Below, one piece after another: positions 61,895-64,000 of a stretch of DNA of 64,000 nt. A model generated the notes under the pieces. It was not told the DNA's origin, did not search any database, and worked only from the letters and a program-made list of their open reading frames with translations. Within the stretch, counting starts at the first letter, position 1. Each line of letters starts with the position of its first letter. This DNA is from Acuticoccus sp051016205. Its GTDB lineage: Bacteria > Pseudomonadota > Alphaproteobacteria > Rhizobiales > Amorphaceae. The position numbers and the translations under genes are program-made. The stretch covers positions 4,216,001 to 4,280,000 of the forward strand of contig CP136534.1 in the NCBI GenBank assembly GCA_051016205.1, in the 5' to 3' direction.

Positions 61895-61951
61895 CGGTTG
61901 CCCTCCACAACTTGGGTGGTGTTGGTCACGCGATCCAAAAAATCTCTTGCT

Positions 61952-62149
61952 TTAGGCGCCAGCGGCGGTGGTCATTTCGATGACTTTGGCCATATCCTTA
62001 GCGCCAGCGCAGTAGGCGCGCGCCTCGGTGAATGCCTGGGCCCGGGAGTTACTGCCTATGTACTCCCACTCCTTGCGGCGGATCGAATTGATGGCGACAA
62101 ACACGATGCGCTCTTCGTCGTGCTCGATGACTTTGATGGTGGGCTTCAC
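61952..62149 (-). CDS. Hypothetical phage protein, 65 residues
   Basis: GTG 62149 is chosen because GGAGGG lies six bases upstream and it overlaps the previous stop by 4 bases. The product starts VKPTIKVIEHDEERIVFVAINSIRRKEWEYIGSNSRAQAF, a small alpha/beta protein. No family is recognised. Confidence 0.55.
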   Translation of the reverse strand: MKPTIKVIEHDEERIVFVAINSIRRKEWEYIGSNSRAQAFTEARAYCAGAKDMAKVIEMTTAAGA

Positions 62150-62508
62150 GCTGCCGCCCTCCGCACCCACCGACCGTCAGGGTCGCTTCCCCCGCGGCCC
62201 AGATAAGTAAAACCCGCGCTGGCAATCGCCTCCTCGACGATGCGCGCGTCCTCTTCGGCAACCTTCTTGACCTTGCCGCCAATCAAGGCCGCGAGAAGAT
62301 CCTGATGCTTGAGAAGCTCGACCCGGCCCAAGCTAAACGGCGGCCCGTCGACGCGGCTGCGGAAGGTCTCCGCCCACACCGCAACGATGCGAACGTTGAC
62401 ACCACCATACCCGTCCGGCTCAGCCACAGCTTCCACCTGGCATTCAAAGTCTTCGATCAGAATGCCCTCGGCGATGGTGATGTGGGCGCTGAATGGATGA
62501 CTGCTCAT
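62146..62508 (-). CDS. Hypothetical phage protein, 120 residues
   Basis: ATG 62508 is preceded by AAGAGGTGG. The product has an N-terminal beta region with FECQVEAVAEPDGYGGVNVRIVAVW and a C-terminal helix and glycine-rich end (GRGGSDPDGRWV). No family recognised; 4-base overlaps with both neighbours place it in the operon. Confidence 0.6.
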   Translation of the reverse strand: MSSHPFSAHITIAEGILIEDFECQVEAVAEPDGYGGVNVRIVAVWAETFRSRVDGPPFSLGRVELLKHQDLLAALIGGKVKKVAEEDARIVEEAIASAGFTYLGRGGSDPDGRWVRRAAA

Positions 62509-63206
62509 GCTGCCACCTCTTGGCGACCGGGGAGCGGATAGGGCTCGGGTTCGTTTTCCGACAACCAGACGATGAGGCGCTCCATCTGCCATTCCCTCTC
62601 CGCTTTGTAAGCGGCCTGTAGGGCTTCGTCAGTCTCGGCACCAGTCTCGGCGCCAGTCTCGATGTCCACGGCTACGGCCCTGGCAGCGTCCCTGCTGGTC
62701 CAGTTGGCGTCATTGCCCGCGCACCAGGCGGCCAATGCGGCATCCCGAGCTGCACCCCATGAGGCTTTGGCAGCGCAGTCAGCCCCAAAGGCAAAACTGG
62801 TGGTGTCGTCAATCTCACCATTGGCGAAGCGCCTCGCTCCAACAATCGCATCCCGTGGGCGCATGTCCCCTGGATGCTGCCTCTCATAGAGGTGCAGTAT
62901 CCGGGCAGCACAATCAGCCATCCACATGCGCAGGCGGCGATCTACGCCCTCGTCTGAATTGGCCGCTGCTGTTGCTCCCCATATGAGATCATCAAGTGTT
63001 GCCCCGGCATTGCGCGCCATCCGCGCAGTGATTTTGCCTCGCTTTGGCAAGTGGTCGGAAAGTCGATTCCAACCGTCCCAGCAGGGGTTCAACGCCTTGA
63101 TTTCTCGAAACGTCAAACCCGGAGCCACCGAAGCACCCACTCGCTGAGCCCCTCCAAGCGGATAAGCCCATGCCCAGATTCGCTTCGCCGGATTAATGAT
63201 CTGCAC
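62505..63206 (-). CDS. Phage protein with Imm5-like domain
   Basis: The 233-residue product starts at GTG 63206 behind AAGGAGATGTC. After about 75 residues comes WMADCAARILHLYERQHPGDMRPRDAIVGARRFANGEID, which resembles putative immunity proteins of the Imm5 type (helical, HPxDxRPRxAI pattern), and further alanine-rich helices follow. The tail has a direct repeat ETGAETGAETDE. In a phage this may be a structural use of the fold rather than immunity. Confidence in the family is modest. Confidence 0.6.
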   Translation of the reverse strand: MQIINPAKRIWAWAYPLGGAQRVGASVAPGLTFREIKALNPCWDGWNRLSDHLPKRGKITARMARNAGATLDDLIWGATAAANSDEGVDRRLRMWMADCAARILHLYERQHPGDMRPRDAIVGARRFANGEIDDTTSFAFGADCAAKASWGAARDAALAAWCAGNDANWTSRDAARAVAVDIETGAETGAETDEALQAAYKAEREWQMERLIVWLSENEPEPYPLPGRQEVAA

Positions 63207-63258
63207 GACATCTCCTTACTATTTGTATCTTTTTATGTTACATATACATTGTCGTCAA
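63207..63258 (-). promoter_or_regulatory. AT-rich promoter region of the phage operon downstream of ssb
   Basis: On the minus strand TTGACG (63258-63253) is followed about 17 bases later by an AT-rich -10-like sequence (TATGTAACATAA nearby), 40 bases before the GTG at 63206. It is the only longer intergenic gap in the operon at this end. Confidence 0.4.
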
Positions 63259-63272
63259 GAAGATATTTTCAC

Positions 63273-63770
63273 TCAGAACGGAATATCGTCATCGAACGGC
63301 GGATCGTAGGATTCGTGGTTGGACCGGCCGCGATCCTGGGACCCCTCACCCCGATCCCTTGCGCTTTCAGGGCCATTGACGCCGTCCTGGCGATGGCCAT
63401 TGCCATGGTCGCCGTTTTGTCGATCCCGTCGGTCCCCAAGAAGCACGATGCGCCCACTGAAGTTATCGAGAATGATCTCAGTGACGTACTTCTTGACGCC
63501 CTCTTGATCTTCCCACTCTCGTGTGGCGATCTTTCCCTCGACGTAGATCTTCGAGCCTTTGTGGACGTACTTCTCAACGACTTTCGCCATCCCCTCTGAG
63601 AAGACCACGAGCCGATGCCATTCCGTGCGAGACCGCTTCTCGCCGGTGTGCTTGTCCTTCCAGTTCTCGGTGGTGGCCAAGCTCAGGTTGGCAATGGGCT
63701 TGCCGTCTTGGTTGTGGCGGATATCAGGGTCGCGGCCGACATTGCCGATCAACGTTGCACGGTTGAGCAT
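63273..63770 (-). CDS. ssb: Single-stranded DNA-binding protein
   Basis: The 165-residue protein has the SSB OB fold in residues 1-110 (MLNRATLIGNVGRDPDIR, NLSLATTENWKDKHTGEKRSRTEWHRLVVFSEGMAKVVEKYVHKGSKIYVEGKI, EIILDNFSGRIVLLG), a disordered Gly/Asn/Arg-rich linker, and the acidic tip DDDIPF that recruits partner proteins. It is a phage copy for replication or recombination of the element. Starts two bases after the upstream stop codon. Confidence 0.95.
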   Translation of the reverse strand: MLNRATLIGNVGRDPDIRHNQDGKPIANLSLATTENWKDKHTGEKRSRTEWHRLVVFSEGMAKVVEKYVHKGSKIYVEGKIATREWEDQEGVKKYVTEIILDNFSGRIVLLGDRRDRQNGDHGNGHRQDGVNGPESARDRGEGSQDRGRSNHESYDPPFDDDIPF

Positions 63771-63772
63771 CG

Positions 63773-64000
63773 TCAGGTCCTTGTGGTGAGGGCGTCGCTA
63801 CGGACGCCGCGCATTTTCAGAATGTCGCGGGCCGACTCCTCGTCGCCCGTGTACGCGTGGAGTGCGGCGGCAACGACGACAGCGTCGATCCCCTGCTCGC
63901 GCCACCAGGCGGCTTCGTTGGCCCTGTGCTGCGCGTCAGGCCCTTCGCGATGGCACATGCTGCACAAAGGGACGGCCCAGCGATCATCAGGCCTCTCGGC
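63773..64000 (-). CDS. C-terminal part of an HNH-type (DUF968/Ref-like) phage nuclease
   Basis: The frame is open to the right window edge. The visible 75 residues read RPDDRWAVPLCSMCHREGPDAQHRANEAAWWREQGIDAVVVAAAL, with a CxxCH pair and a nearby QH, like zinc-finger nucleases of the DUF968/Ref group found upstream of ssb in phages. A TTG start at 63967 is unlikely; the true 5' end lies outside the window. Confidence 0.6.
   Translation of the reverse strand, partial: AERPDDRWAVPLCSMCHREGPDAQHRANEAAWWREQGIDAVVVAAALHAYTGDEESARDILKMRGVRSDALTTRT

Overview
The window is GC-rich, densely packed chromosomal DNA of an alphaproteobacterium, most likely of the Hyphomicrobiales/Rhodobacterales type. 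The clues are an Aap-type general amino-acid ABC transporter, a ChoXWV plus BetIBA betaine locus, a class I polyhydroxyalkanoate synthase, two TRAP transporters, SorC-controlled polyol uptake, and very frequent 1-8 base gene overlaps. No species name can be justified from the sequence alone.

Layout: (1) 1-3300: a partial gene and a sulfotransferase-like gene (minus), a 56-residue protein, a long AT-rich spacer, then an RTX calcium-binding protein ending at a strong UUCG-loop terminator. (2) 3532-6320: TRAP transporter operon (DctP-DctQ-DctM, minus). (3) 6463-14863: MFS exporter with a His-rich tail, a 101-bp TA-flanked palindromic element, homoserine dehydrogenase with an AlaC-like aminotransferase, a lipoprotein, PHA synthase, threonine dehydratase and a cyclic-nucleotide phosphodiesterase-like enzyme. 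(4) 15059-17993: envelope glycosylation operon (GT39, GT2, LABN-domain protein). (5) 18020-25229: MHS-family symporter, cystathionine beta-lyase, and the aapJQMP operon. (6) 25344-30690: SelO AMPylase, a fumarylacetoacetase-like enzyme, a lactonase-like metallo-beta-lactamase-fold protein, and an unusual SMP-30/isochorismatase fusion. (7) 30697-37398: choline/betaine uptake (choXWV, minus) divergent from betIBA (plus), with a perfect BetI-like palindrome between them. (8) 37411-48194: a minus-strand polyol catabolic operon: SorC regulator, binding protein, two permeases, two ATPases with complementary degenerate motifs, FGGY kinase, D-2-hydroxyacid dehydrogenase and a GlpD/EryB-type dehydrogenase. 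(9) 48332-54634: a BNR-repeat protein preceded by a 26-bp palindrome, then a second TRAP system interrupted by an antisense lipoprotein gene and followed by a class IV aminotransferase and a DUF3830 protein. (10) 54781-64000: tRNA-Pro(CGG), then the left end of an integrated prophage-like element: integrase and excisionase reading in overlapping frames, small Cys-rich proteins, an IS630 insertion, a nucleoside deoxyribosyltransferase-like protein, a Gp37/Gp68 (DUF5131) protein, a secreted nuclease, a large coiled-coil protein, an Imm5-like protein, SSB and a truncated HNH-type protein. The right end of the element lies outside the window.

The core theme is uptake and catabolism of small organic solutes: organic acids by TRAP, amino acids by Aap, choline/betaine by Cho and Bet, polyols by the SorC operon. 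No complete defence system, CRISPR array or rRNA operon was seen. The features most deserving a second look are the Cys-to-Ser SMP-30/isochorismatase fusion and its neighbours, the asymmetric polyol ABC ATPase pair, the second TRAP locus with its palindrome and companion genes, and the dual-coded int/xis segment of the prophage.
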